This document shows, piece after piece, positions 1-11,420 of a stretch of 64,000 nucleotides of DNA. Below the pieces are notes generated by a model. It was not told where the DNA came from. It was given only the letters and a program-made list of their open reading frames with translations, and made no database searches. A program made the position numbers and the translations under genes. Each line of letters starts with the position of its first letter. Within the stretch, counting starts at the first letter, position 1. Origin of the DNA: Carpediemonas membranifera (taxonomy: Eukaryota; Fornicata); NCBI GenBank assembly GCA_019828565.1, contig JAHDYR010000037.1, positions 1 to 64,000 on the forward strand. Reading direction: 5' to 3'.

Positions 1-426
1 AATCAATCGAGATCTCTGACGATGACGAGCCGCCGCAGCTCCTGCACCCCACCAACGCATAGCCAGGACGTCCACCCCAGGCCAAGCCAGTGCCCGCCTC
101 AGCCCGCGTCTCCTATTGTGCACGACATCGAGAGCATATCGATCAGCTCGCCCTCTGCCTCGCCGTCCTCGCAAGGATACGTGCCCCCAAAGCGTTTGCG
201 GACTACACCACCGCGCCGTATCCTCCCCAAGCGCTCGACTAGGGCCGCACCATCTCCCCTAGAGAGTCAGCCCCGCACCTGCCCGCAAGCTCGGCCGCCC
301 TCGCTCTACCAAGTTCATCATCTACTCGGACAGCGAGGGACGACGACGAACATCCCAAGAAGCCGAAGGGGTGCATCACACCGAAGAAGGAAGGACGGAC
401 TTGCTTCAATCGTACAGAACTATTAG
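1..426 (+). pseudogene. 3' end of a Helitron family A ORF (OTU tail), broken
   Basis: The window opens inside a copy of the C-terminal tail of the Helitron family A protein. It matches 20597-21029 nearly base for base, including the acidic stretch after the OTU domain and the final basic tail ending at the same AACTATTAG. Small indels relative to the intact copy (for example near positions 42, 260 and 340) break the reading frame, so this is a decayed copy. The rest of the element lies upstream of the window. Confidence 0.7.
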
Positions 427-1471
427 GTATCAAGTGGCAGTGGCCACATGTAAATGATTAACGAACGTAGAATGGGTAGAGCGGGGGCTACGGTCGGCTG
501 CGCCTCCCTCTGCCCCCTGCACCCCCGGAATTGAAGACGGGGGCTCGTTCCTCCGGCTTCGTTCGGCTTCGCTCCGCTCGGGCGCTCGTCGCTACGCTCC
601 TCCCGCCCTCCGCTACGCTACGCCTCTCTACGCCTCCGTCACTCTCTCTGCCCCCTGCGACCCCCGCGGACTCCGCCCATGGCCTGTAACTCCGTCAGAT
701 CACCCCACAAATTTTTGAATCTCGGGCTGTGATTTACATATGAAAAATAAATACCCCCATCCTCCTCAGAGCATGTAATTATGTATTTTAGTGCGCACCC
801 GTGTTCTCTTCCATTCCATACGCGTCACTCTAGACGTATTCACTCACCATGGACACAAAAAGGCTCTATAAAAATTTGTTGAGGGGCCTAAATCAAAAAT
901 CGGGGAAAATAACGTTCCTACACGTACGCAACATGATACAGCAGTATACTCTGTTTAGCTCCAGCATCAATCCTTGAGGCCAGTAAAACCGGTCTTTGAA
1001 CGCGGTTCGCCAGATTCGGATGGATATCGTGACTCAATCACACTGCGAGAGACTTTCAAAATTCCAAATCCCGCAGCCCTGAAGCCTCAGGCCTCGTGCT
1101 GTACTGCACAAGAAGTTAGCGATCGCGACTTTTGTCCTATAACTATTTATGCATAATTCAATGTAAAGACGACGGAGTTGAATAGAGCTTAGGGCGGCGC
1201 CTCCGAGCTGACACGCACAGCTATCCAGAGAAGCAATCCGCAGCCCTGAACGCCGTCTGTAAGCATGTGCTCTGACCTCAAAGTCCAATTTTGAGGGTCC
1301 CGTTTTTTGAGCGGGAAAATTTAGTATAAAAATATTTGCGTTGTCCCAGATTTCAATGCATGTTCGAAGGACCCCTGGGGTAGGCTACACGCTGCATGTG
1401 TCGCCTTCCCTGGCAGGGAGCTAGGGGTCCCGTACCGGGACCCCCAAAATCCGCAATACCTTACCATAACT
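427..1471 (+). mobile_element. Helitron tail A, copy 1
   Basis: Non-coding 3' tail of Helitron family A, matching 21030-22083. In order it holds the GC-rich module (about 535-672), an AT-rich stretch with a TATAAAA motif near 868, a second TATAAAA near 1324, an imperfect version of the GGGGTCCCG/CGGGACCCC hairpin, and the fixed end at TTA (1471). It then abuts the tRNA-like B box at 1472. I see no credible protein gene in it. Confidence 0.65.
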
Positions 1472-1767
1472 TAGGTTCGAATCCCTCCTGGCACATCCTT
1501 TTTGGACCTCGGCCATATCTCAGTCAATATTGGTCGTCATGCCTTGCAACTGCCCAGATTAGCTTGGCTAGCCCTAAAGAACACATGGCAGTCAGATTTA
1601 TTCAAGTTGTTTTGGACATGACGAACGCTAAAGCCGTTCAGGACTGAGCCACTGGCGCCGAGCGCAAACAGCGCATCCACGACCGCCCAATAGCGGTCCG
1701 GGTTCTTGGACAGCACCTTGGCGCGCTGGAGTGCCTTGTGCATGACCTGGGACGGTACAGCAGCCGC
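1472..1767. mobile_element. Truncated tRNA-like motif plus antisense captured fragment, copy 1
   Basis: Starts in the middle of the tRNA-like motif (B box GGTTCGAATCC at 1472-1482, then a T run). It continues through about 150 bp of unassigned sequence into a stretch whose minus strand (about 1640-1760) reads as an open, protein-like fragment. The same fragment occurs in three more blocks. It joins the Helitron A tail at a GCAGCGCCCC shared by both. Confidence 0.5.
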
Positions 1768-2162
1768 AGCGCCCCCTGCACCCCACCAACGCATAGCCAT
1801 GAGATGTCCACCCCAGGCCAAGCCAGTGCCCGCCCCTCAGCCCGCGTCTCCTATTGTGCACGACATCGAGAGCATATCGATCAGCTCGCCCTCTGCCTCG
1901 CCGTCCTCGCAAGGATACGTGCCCCCAAAGCGTTTGCGGACTACACCACCGCGCCGTATCCTCCCCAAGCGCTCGACTAGGGCCGCACCATCTCCCCTGA
2001 GAGAGTCAGCCCCCGCACCTGCCCGCAAGCTCGGCCGCCCTCGCTCTACCAAGTTCATCATCTACTCGGACAGCGAGGACGACGACGAACATCCCAGAAG
2101 CCGAAGGGGTGCATCACACCGAAGAAGGAAGGACGGACTTGCTTCAATCGTAAGAACTATTA
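1768..2162 (+). pseudogene. Helitron A OTU-tail fragment, copy 2
   Basis: Second 5'-truncated copy of the Helitron A C-terminal tail, joined at about 1768 to the captured fragment. The frame is open through the proline/serine-rich and acidic regions but shifts near 2095 (one base lost compared with 20950). It ends at the conserved AACTATTAG. It encodes no catalytic domain. Confidence 0.65.
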
Positions 2163-3218
2163 GTATCGAAGTGGCAGTGGCCACATGTAAATGATTAACG
2201 AACGTAGAATGGGTAGAGCGGGGGCTACGGTCGGCTGCGCCTCCCTCTGCCCCCTGCACCCCCGGAATTGAAGACGGGGGGGCTCCGTTCGTTCCTCCGG
2301 CTTCGTTCGGCTTCGCTCCGCTCCGGGCGCTCGTCGCGTTGCTCCTCCCGCCCTCCGCTACGCTACGCCTCTCTACGCCTCCGTCACTCTCTCTGCCCCC
2401 TGCGACCCCCGCGGACTCCGCCCATGGCCTGTAACTACGTCAGATCACCCCACAAATTTTTGAATCTCGGGCTGTGATTTACATATGAAAAAATAAATAC
2501 CCCCATCCTCCTCAGAGCATGTAATTATGTATTTTAGTGCGCACCCGTGTTCTCTTCCATTCCATACGCGTCACTCTAGACGTATTCACTCACCATGGAC
2601 ACAAAAAGGCTCTATAAAAATTTGTTGAGGGCCTAAATCAAAAATCGGGGAAAATAACGTTCCTACACGTACGCAACATGATACAGCAGTATACTCTGTT
2701 TAGCTCCAGCATCAATCCTTGAGGCCAGTAAAACCGGTCTTTGAACGCGGTTCGCCAGATTCGGATGGATATCGTGACTCAATCACACTGCGAGAGACTT
2801 TCAAAAATTCCAAATCCAGCAGCCCGGAAGCCTCAGGCCTCGTGCTGTACTGCACAAGAAGTTAGCGATCGCGACTTTTGTCCTATAACTATTTATGCAT
2901 AATTCAATGTAAAGACGACGGAGTTGAATAGAGCTTAGGGCGGCGCCTCCGAGCTGACACGCACAGCTATCCAGAGAAGCAATCCGCAGCCCTGAACGCC
3001 GTCTGTAAGCATGTGCTCTGACCTCAAAGTCCAATTTTGAGGTCCCGTTTTCGAGCGGGAAAATTTAGTATAAAAATATTTGCGTTGTCCCAGATTTCAA
3101 TGCATGTTCGAAGGACCCTGGGGTAGGCTACACGCTGCATGTGTCGCCTTCCCTGGCAGGGGCCCAGGGGTCCCGTACCGGGACCCCCCAAAATCCGCAA
3201 TACCTTACCATAACTTAC
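2163..3218 (+). mobile_element. Helitron tail A, copy 2
   Basis: Same non-coding tail as 21030-22083: GC-rich module at about 2273-2416, TATA motifs, terminal hairpin at about 3167-3188 and fixed end TTAC at 3215-3218. The 423-bp satellite follows directly. Confidence 0.65.
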
Positions 3219-6200
3219 AGGCCCCATAGAGCACATTTCACTCTTCACCTCGCTGAAACCATGGTCAAGTTGATCCAGCCACGTCGCTCAGCTTCAATCA
3301 CGCAAGGCGAGCGGACAACGAGTAGACCACACCCAGATGGAGGCTGAATCGCGACATGTGCGCTCTACAGCTGTCTATAGGCCCGCACGCATACATGGGT
3401 GCGAAGTCCCAGCCCTCCAATGTCACGTATTGACGAGGTCGTCAAAGCATATCTTTACGCAATCTTTTGACCTCAAGTCGTGGACTGCCCGGGGGTAGTT
3501 CGGGGCGCTGAACACGCTGGTGAAGTCCCCTATGCTCCATCTCCGCCCCATCACCGCCAAATTCCGAGGATCGAATTCCGCGACTCAAACCCAGAGTTGC
3601 AGACCTCAGCGTTCACAACCACCCCCGGCTAGACACGTTCTAGGCCCCATAGAGCACATTTCACTCTTCATCTCGCTGAAACCATGGTCAAGTTGATCCA
3701 GCCACGTCGCTCAGCTTCAATCACGCAAGGCGAGCGGACAACGAGTAGACCACACCCAGATGGAGGCTGAATCGCGACATGTGCGCTCTACAGCTGTCTA
3801 TAAGCCCGCACGCATACATGGGTGCGAAGTCCCAGCCCTCCAATGTCACGTATTGACGAGGTCGTCAAAAGCATATCTTTACGCAATCTTTTGACCTCAA
3901 GTCGTGGACTGCCCGGGGGTAGTTCGGGGCGCTGAACACGCTGGTGAAGTCCCCTATGCTCCATCTCCGCCCCATCACCGCCAAATTCCGAGGATCGAAT
4001 TCCGCGACTCAAAACCCAGAGTTGCAGACCTCAGCGTTCACAACCACCCCCGGCTAGACACGTTCTAGGCCCCATAGAGCACATTTCACTCTTCATCTCG
4101 CTGAAACCATGGTCAAGTTGATCCAGCCACGTCGCTCAGCTTCAATCACGCAAGGCGAGCGGACAACGAGTAGACCACACCCAGATGGAGGCTGAATCGC
4201 GACATGTGCGCTCTACAGCTGTCTATAAGCCCGCACGCATACATGGGTGCGAAGTCCCAGCCCTCCAATGTCACGTATTGACGAGGTCGTCAAAGCATAT
4301 CTTTACGCAATCTTTTTGACCTCAAGTCGTGGACTGCCCGGGGGTAGTTCGGGGCGCTGAACACGCTGGTGAAGTCCCCTATGCTCCATCTCCGCCCCAT
4401 CACCGCCAAATTCCGAGGATCGAATTCCGCGACTCAAACCCAGAGTTGCAGACCTCAGCGTTCACAACCACCCCCGGCTAGACACGTTCTAGGCCCCATA
4501 GAGCACATTTCACTCTTCATCTCGCTGAAACCATGGTCAAGTTGATCCAGCCACGTCGCTCAGCTTCAATCACGCAAGGCGAGCGGACAACGAGTAGACC
4601 ACACCCAGATGGAGGCTGAATCGCGACATGTGCGCTCTACAGCTGTCTATAAGCCCGCACGCATACATGGGTGCGAAGTCCCAGCCCTCCAATGTCACGT
4701 ATTGACGAGGTCGTCAAAGCATATCTTTACGCAATCTTTTGACCTCAAGTCGTGGACTGCCCGGGGGTAGTTCGGGGCGCTGAACACGCTGGTGAAGTCC
4801 CCTATGCTCCATCTCCGCCCCATCACCGCCAAATTCCGAGGATCGAATTCCGCGACTCAAACCCAGAGTTGCAGACCTCAGCGTTCACAACCACCCCCGG
4901 CTAGACACGTTCTAGGCCCCATAGAGCACATTTCACTCTTCATCTCGCTGAAACCATGGTCAAGTTGATCCAGCCACGTCGCTCAGCTTCAATCACGCAA
5001 GGCGAGCGGACAACGAGTAGACCACACCCAGATGGAGGCTGAATCGCGACATGTGCGCTCTACAGCTGTCTATAGGCCCGCACGCATACATGGGTGCGAA
5101 GTCCCAGCCCTCAAATGTCACGTATTGACGAGGTCGTAAAAGCATATCTTTACTCAATCTTTTGACCTCAAGTCGTGGACTGCCCGGGGGTAGTTCGGGG
5201 CGCTGAACACGCTGGTGAAGTCCCCTATGCTCCATCTCCGCCCCATCACCGCCAAATTCCGAGGATCGAATTCCGCGACTCAAACCCAGAGTTGCAGACC
5301 TCAGCGTTCACAACCACCCCCGGCTAGACACGTTCTAGGCCCCATAGAGCACATTTCACTCTTCACCTCGCTGAAACCATGGTCAAGTTGATCCAGCCAC
5401 GTCGCTCAGCTTCAATCACGCAAGGCGAGCGGACAACGAGTAGACCACACCCAGATGAAGGCTGAATCGCGACATGTGCGCTCTACAGCTGTCTATAGGC
5501 CCGCACGCATACATGGGTGCGAAGTCCCAGCCCTCCAATGTCACGTATTGACGAGGTCGTCAAAGCATATCTTTACGCAATCTTTTGACCTCAAGTCGTG
5601 GACTGCCCGGGGGTAGTTCGGGGCGCTGAACACGCTGGTGAAGTCCCCTATGCTCCATCTCCGCCCCATCACCGCCAAATCCCGGGGATCGAATTCCGCG
5701 ACTCAAACCCAGAGTTGCAGACCTCAGCGTTCACAACCACCCCCGGCTAGACACGTTCTAGGCCCCATAGAGCACATTTCACTCTTCACCTCGCTGAAAC
5801 CATGGTCAAGTTGATCCAGCCACGTCGCTCAGCTTCAATCACGCAAGGCGAGCGGACAACGAGTAGACCACACCCAGATGAAGGCTGAATCGCGACATGT
5901 GCGCTCTACAGCTGTCTATAGGCCCGCACGCATACATGGGTGCGAAGTCCCAGCCCTCCAATGTCACGTATTGACGAGGTCGTCAAAGCATATCTTTACG
6001 CAATCTTTTTGACCTCAAGTCGTGGACTGCCCGGGGGTAGTTCGGGGCGCTGAACACGCTGGTGAAGTCCCCTATGCTCCATCTCCGCCCCATCACCGCC
6101 AAATCCCGGGGATCGAATTCCGCGACTCAAACCCAGAGTTGCAGACCTCAGCGTTCACAACCACCCCCGGCTAGACACGTTCTAGGCCCCATAGAGCACA

Positions 6201-6518
6201 TTTCACTCTTCACCTCGCTGAAACCATGGTCAAGTTGATCCAGTCACGTCGCTCAGCTTCAATCACGCAAGGCGAGCGGACAACGAGTAGACCACACCCA
6301 GATGAAGGCTGAATCGCGACATGTGCGCTCTACAGCTGTCTATAGGCCCGCACGCATACATGGGTGCGAAGTCCCAGCCCTCCAATGTCACGTATTGACG
6401 AGGTCGTCAAAGCATATCTTTACTCAATCTTTTTGACCTCAAGTCGTGGACTGCCCGGGGGTAGTTCGGGGCGCTGAACACGCTGGTGAAGTCCCCTATG
6501 CTCCATCTCCGCCCCATC
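3219..6518. repeat. 423-bp satellite array 1 (about 7.8 units)
   Basis: Tandem units begin with AGGCCCCATAGAGCAC at 3219, 3642, 4067, 4491, 4914, 5337, 5760 and 6184, giving spacings of 423-425 bp. The last unit stops at about 6518, in CGCCCCATC. Units differ by a few substitutions and by the length of short homopolymers (T runs before GACCTCAAG). Two sequence variants alternate: AAATTCCGAGG versus AAATCCCGGGG. Short minus-strand ORFs recur but are interrupted differently from unit to unit, so the array looks non-coding. Confidence 0.95.
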
Positions 6519-6680
6519 TCCGCCTGGCCAGATCATGATGCGTCAATTGTCACATATCTGGAAGTCAAGTCTGTTGTAACGCGTCAGGTTTGAGCCATGG
6601 TGTAGATGGTATAGCAGATGTTGGTGAATACAAGAGGTGGTAGGTTCGAATCCCTCCTGGCACATCCTTTTTTTGGACCT
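6519..6680 (+). other. tRNA-like sequence with A and B boxes and a T-run, copy 1
   Basis: After the satellite comes a unique stretch, then TGGTGTAGATGG (fits the pol III A box) and GGTTCGAATCC (fits the B box), followed by a TTTTTTT run like a pol III terminator. The flanks TGAGCCA and TGGCACA pair at 6 of 7 positions like an acceptor stem. The T and anticodon stems pair poorly, so I read it as a degenerate tRNA or SINE-like promoter rather than a working tRNA. Identical copies lie at about 9623-9710 and 16043-16130. Confidence 0.5.
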
Positions 6681-6779
6681 CGGCCATATCTCAGTCAATA
6701 TTGGTCGTCATGCCTTGCAACTGCCCAGATTAGCTTGACTAGCCCTAAAGAACACATGGCAGTCAGATTTATTCAAGTT

Positions 6780-6928
6780 GTTTGGACATGACGAACGCTA
6801 AGCCGTTCAGGACTGAGCCACTGGCGCCGAGCGCAAACAGCGCATCCACGACCGCCCAATAGCGGTCCGGGTTCTTGGACAGCACCTTGGCGCGCTGGAG
6901 TGCCTTGTGCATGACCTGGGACGGTACA
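6780..6928 (-). pseudogene. Captured gene fragment in antisense inside a Helitron A block
   Basis: On the minus strand this stretch reads as a continuous, protein-like segment (containing VMHKALQRAKVLSKNP and YWAVVDALFALGASG). It does not belong to the Helitron protein and runs against it. It occurs at the same position in four blocks (about 1640, 6790, 9822, 16242). Capture of host gene pieces is typical of Helitrons. I do not recognise the donor gene. Confidence 0.45.
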
Positions 6929-7334
6929 GCAGCCGCAGCGCCCCCTGCACCCCACCAACGCATAGCCATGAGATGTCCACCCCAGGCCAAGCCAGTGCCC
7001 GCCCCTCAGCCCGCGTCTCCTATTGTGCACGACATCGAGAGCATATCGATCAGCTCGCCCTCTGCCTCGCCGTCCTCGCAAGGATACGTGCCCCCAAAGC
7101 GTTTGCGGACTACACCACCGCGCCGTATCCTCCCCAAGCGCTCGACTAGGGCCGCACCATCTCCCCTGAGAGAGTCAGCCCCCCGCACCTGCCCGCAAGC
7201 TCGGCCGCCCTCGCTCTACCAAGTTCATCATCTACTCGGACAGCGAGGACGACGACGAACATCCCAAGAAGCCGAAGGGGTGCATCACACCGAAGAAGGA
7301 AGGACGGACTTGCTTCAATCGTAAGAACTATTAG
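6929..7334 (+). pseudogene. Helitron A OTU-tail fragment, copy 3
   Basis: 5'-truncated Helitron A C-terminal tail. It matches 20630-21029 apart from a one-base insertion in the C run near 7180, which shifts the frame. It ends at AACTATTAG. It encodes only the low-complexity tail, not helicase or OTU. Confidence 0.65.
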
Positions 7335-8390
7335 TATCGAAGTGGCAGTGGCCACATGTAAATGATTAACGAACGTAGAATGGGTAGAGCGGGGGCTACG
7401 GTCGGCTGCGCCTCCCTCTGCCCCCTGCACCCCCGGAATTGAAGACGGGGGCTCCGTTCATTCCTCCGGCTTCGTTCGGCTTCGCTCCGCTCCGGGCGCT
7501 CGTCGCTACGCTCCTCCCGCCCTCCGCTACGCTACGCCTCTCTACGCCTCCGTCACTCTCTCTGCCCCCCTGCGACCCCCCGCGGACTCCGCCCATGGCC
7601 TGTAACTACGTCAGATCACCCCACAAATTTTTGAATCTCGGGCTGTGATTTACATATGAAAAAATAAATACCCCCATCCTCCTCAGAGCATGTAATTATG
7701 TATTGTAGTGCGCACCCGTGTTCTCTTCCATTCCATACGCGTCACTCTAGACGTATTCACTCACCATGGACACAAAAAGGCTCTATAAAAAAATTTGTTG
7801 AGGGCCTAAATCAAAAATCGGGGAAAATAACGTTCCTACACGTACGCAACATGATACAGCAGTATACTCTGTTTAGCTCCAGCATCAATCCTTGAGGCCA
7901 GTAAAACCGGTCTTTGAACGCGGTTCGCCAGATTCGGATGGATATCGTGACTCAATCACACTGCGAGAGACTTTCAAAAATTCCAAATCCAGCAGCCCGG
8001 AAGCCTCAGGCCTCGTGCTGTACTGCACAAGAAGTTAGCGATCGCGACTTTTGTCCTATAACTATTTATGCATAATTCAATGTAAAGACGACGGAGTTGA
8101 ATAGAGCTTAGGGCGGCGCCTCCGAGCTGACACGCACAGCTATCCAGAGAAGCAATCCGCAGCCCTGAACGCCGTCTGTAAGCATGTGCTCTGACCTCAA
8201 AGTCCAATTTTGAGGTCCCGTTTTGAGCGGGAAAATTTAGTATAAAAATATTTGCGTTGTCCCAGATTTCAATGCATGTTCGAAGGACCCCTGGGGTAGG
8301 CTACACGCTGCATGTGTCGCCTTCCCTGGCAGGGGCCCAGGGGTCCCGGTACGGGACCCCCCAAAATCCGCAATACCTTACCATAACTTA
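7335..8390 (+). mobile_element. Helitron tail A, copy 3
   Basis: Tail A with GC-rich module at about 7445-7588, TATAAAA motifs near 7782 and 8241, and the terminal hairpin at about 8340-8361. One hairpin arm is changed (CCCGGTACGGG instead of CCCGTACCGGG) but still pairs. The fixed end at 8390 is followed by a satellite unit that starts mid-repeat. Confidence 0.65.
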
Positions 8391-9550
8391 CTCTTCATCT
8401 CGCTGAAACCATGGTCAAGTTGATCCAGCCACGTCGCTCAGCTTCAATCACGCAAGGCGAGCGGACAACGAGTAGACCACACCCAGATGGAGGCTGAATC
8501 GCGACATGTGCGCTCTACAGCTGTCTATAGGCCCGCACGCATACATGGGTGCGAAGTCCCAGCCCTCCAATGTCACGTATTGACGTGGTCGTCAAAGCAT
8601 ATCTTTACGCAATCTTTTGACCTCAAGTCGTGGACTGCCCGGGGGTAGTTCGGGGCGCTGAACACGCTGGTGAAGTCCCCTATGCTCCATCTCCGCCCCA
8701 TCACCGCCAAATCCCGGGGATCGAATTCCGCGACTCAAACCCAGAGTTGCAGACCTCAGCGTTCACAACCACCCCCGGCTAGACACGTTCTAGGCCCCAT
8801 AGAGCACATTTCACTCTTCACCTCGCTGAAACCATGGTCAAGTTGATCCAGCCACGTCGCTCAGCTTCAATCACGCAAGGCGAGCGGACAACGAGTAGAC
8901 CACACCCAGATGAAGGCTGAATCGCGACATGTGCGCTCTACAGCTGTCTATAAGCCCGCACGCATACATGGGTGCGAAGTCCCAGCCCTCCAATGTCACG
9001 TATTGACGAGGTCGTCAAAGCATATCTTTACGCAATCTTTTTGACCTCAAGTCGTGGACTGCCCGGGGGTAGTTCGGGGCGCTGAACACGCTGGTGAAGT
9101 CCCCTATGCTCCATCTCCGCCCCATCACCGCCAAATCCCGGGGATCGAATTCCGCGACTCAAACCCAGAGTTGCAGACCTCAGCGTTCACAACCACCCCC
9201 GGCTAGACACGTTCTAGGCCCCATAGAGCACATTTCACTCTTCACCTCGCTGAAACCATGGTCAAGTTGATCCAGTCACGTCGCTCAGCTTCAATCACGC
9301 AAGGCGAGCGGACAACGAGTAGACCACACCCAGATGAAGGCTGAATCGCGACATGTGCGCTCTACAGCTGTCTATAGGCCCGCACGCATACATGGGTGCG
9401 AAGTCCCAGCCCTCCAATGTCACGTATTGACGAGGTCGTCAAAGCATATCTTTACTCAATCTTTTTGACCTCAAGTCGTGGACTGCCCGGGGGTAGTTCG
9501 GGGCGCTGAACACGCTGGTGAAGTCCCCTATGCTCCATCTCCGCCCCATC
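8391..9550. repeat. 423-bp satellite array 2 (about 2.7 units)
   Basis: Same satellite as 3219-6518. It starts inside a unit at CTCTTCATCTCG (8391), with full unit starts at 8792 and 9216, and ends at about 9550 in the same CGCCCCATC sequence as array 1. The shared right boundary and variable left boundary match arrays 1 and 3. Confidence 0.95.
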
Positions 9551-9710
9551 TCCGCCTGGCCAGATCATGATGCGTCAATTGTCACATATCTGGAAGTCAA
9601 GTCTGTTGTAACGCGTCAGGTTTGAGCCATGGTGTAGATGGTATAGCAGATGTTGGTGAATACAAGAGGTGGTAGGTTCGAATCCCTCCTGGCACATCCT
9701 TTTTTTGGAC
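9551..9710 (+). other. tRNA-like sequence with A and B boxes, copy 2
   Basis: Near-identical to 6519-6680: A box, B box and T7 run. It is part of the 1.87-kb block shared by 6519-8390, 9551-11420 and 15972-17840. Confidence 0.5.
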
Positions 9711-9811
9711 CTCGGCCATATCTCAGTCAATATTGGTCGTCATGCCTTGCAACTGCCCAGATTAGCTTGACTAGCCCTAAAGAACACATGGCAGTCAGAT
9801 TTATTCAAGTT

Positions 9812-9960
9812 GTTTGGACATGACGAACGCTAAGCCGTTCAGGACTGAGCCACTGGCGCCGAGCGCAAACAGCGCATCCACGACCGCCCAATAGCGGTCC
9901 GGGTTCTTGGACAGCACCTTGGCGCGCTGGAGTGCCTTGTGCATGACCTGGGACGGTACA
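9812..9960 (-). pseudogene. Captured gene fragment in antisense, copy 3
   Basis: Same minus-strand open fragment as at 6780-6928, with the same junction to the Helitron A tail. Confidence 0.45.
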
Positions 9961-10365
9961 GCAGCCGCAGCGCCCCCTGCACCCCACCAACGCATAGCCA
10001 TGAGATGTCCACCCCAGGCCAAGCCAGTGCCCGCCCCTCAGCCCGCGTCTCCTATTGTGCACGACATCGAGAGCATATCGATCAGCTCGCCCTCTGCCTC
10101 GCCGTCCTCGCAAGGATACGTGCCCCCAAAGCGTTTGCGGACTACACCACCGCGCCGTATCCTCCCCAAGCGCTCGACTAGGGCCGCACCATCTCCCCTG
10201 AGAGAGTCAGCCCCCGCACCTGCCCGCAAGCTCGGCCGCCCTCGCTCTACCAAGTTCATCATCTACTCGGACAGCGAGGACGACGACGAACATCCCAAGA
10301 AGCCGAAGGGGTGCATCACACCGAAGAAGGAAGGACGGACTTGCTTCAATCGTAAGAACTATTAG
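9961..10365 (+). pseudogene. Helitron A OTU-tail fragment, copy 4
   Basis: 5'-truncated C-terminal tail with an undamaged frame to the natural stop at 10365. It includes an AT-hook-like KLGRPRSTK, the acidic SDSEDDDE stretch and a basic end. Only the tail is present, so no enzyme is encoded. Confidence 0.7.
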
Positions 10366-11420
10366 TATCGAAGTGGCAGTGGCCACATGTAAATGATTAA
10401 CGAACGTAGAATGGGTAGAGCGGGGGCTACGGTCGGCTGCGCCTCCCTCTGCCCCCCTGCACCCCCGGAATTGAAGACGGGGGGCTCCGTCATTCCTCCG
10501 GCTTCGTTCGGCTTCGCTCCGCTCCGGGCGCTCGTCGCGTTGCTCCTCCCGCCCTCCGCTACGCTACGCCTCTCTACGCCTCCGTCACTCTCTCTGCCCC
10601 CTGCGACCCCCCGCGGACTCCGCCCATGGCCTGTAACTACGTCAGATCACCCCACAAATTTTTGAATCTCGGGCTGTGATTTACATATGAAAAAATAAAT
10701 ACCCCCATCCTCCTCAGAGCATGTAATTATGTATTGTAGTGCGCACCCGTGTTCTCTTCCATTCCATACGCGTCACTCTAGACGTATTCACTCACCATGG
10801 ACACAAAAAGGCTCTATAAAAATTTGTTGAGGGCCTAAATCAAAAATCGGGGAAAATAACGTTCCTACACGTACGCAACATGATACAGCAGTATACTCTG
10901 TTTAGCTCCAGCATCAATCCTTGAGGCCAGTAAAACCGGTCTTTGAACGCGGTTCGCCAGATTCGGATGGATATCGTGACTCAATCACACTGCGAGAGAC
11001 TTTCAAAAATTCCAAATCCAGCAGCCCGGAAGCCTCAGGCCTCGTGCTGTACTGCACAAGAAGTTAGCGATCGCGACTTTTTGTCCTATAACTATTTATG
11101 CATAATTCAATGTAAAGACGACGGAGTTGAATAGAGCTTAGGGCGGCGCCTCCGAGCTGACACGCACAGCTATCCAGAGAAGCAATCCGCAGCCCTGAAC
11201 GCCGTCTGTAAGCATGTGCTCTGACCTCAAAGTCCAATTTTGAGGTCCCGTTTTTGAGCGGGAAAATTTAGTATAAAATATTTGCGTTGTCCCAGATTTC
11301 AATGCATGTTCGAAGGACCCCTGGGGTAGGCTACACGCTGCATGTGTCGCCTTCCCTGGCAGGGGCCCAGGGGTCCCGTACCGGGACCCCCCAAAATCCG
11401 CAATACCTTACCATAACTTA
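10366..11420 (+). mobile_element. Helitron tail A, copy 4
   Basis: Tail A with GC-rich module at about 10475-10621, TATA motifs, hairpin at about 11372-11392 and fixed end at 11420, followed by satellite sequence starting at the same mid-unit point as at 8391. Confidence 0.65.

Noticed and set aside
3788-5283. Recurring minus-strand ORFs of 70-96 codons in the 423-bp satellite
   Set aside because: They are present in some units and broken in others by single-base indels, and they have no protein-family signature; chance ORFs in a GC-rich repeat.
6592-6664. A functional tRNA gene
   Set aside because: A and B boxes are good, but T, D and anticodon stems do not pair well and no anticodon loop can be assigned.
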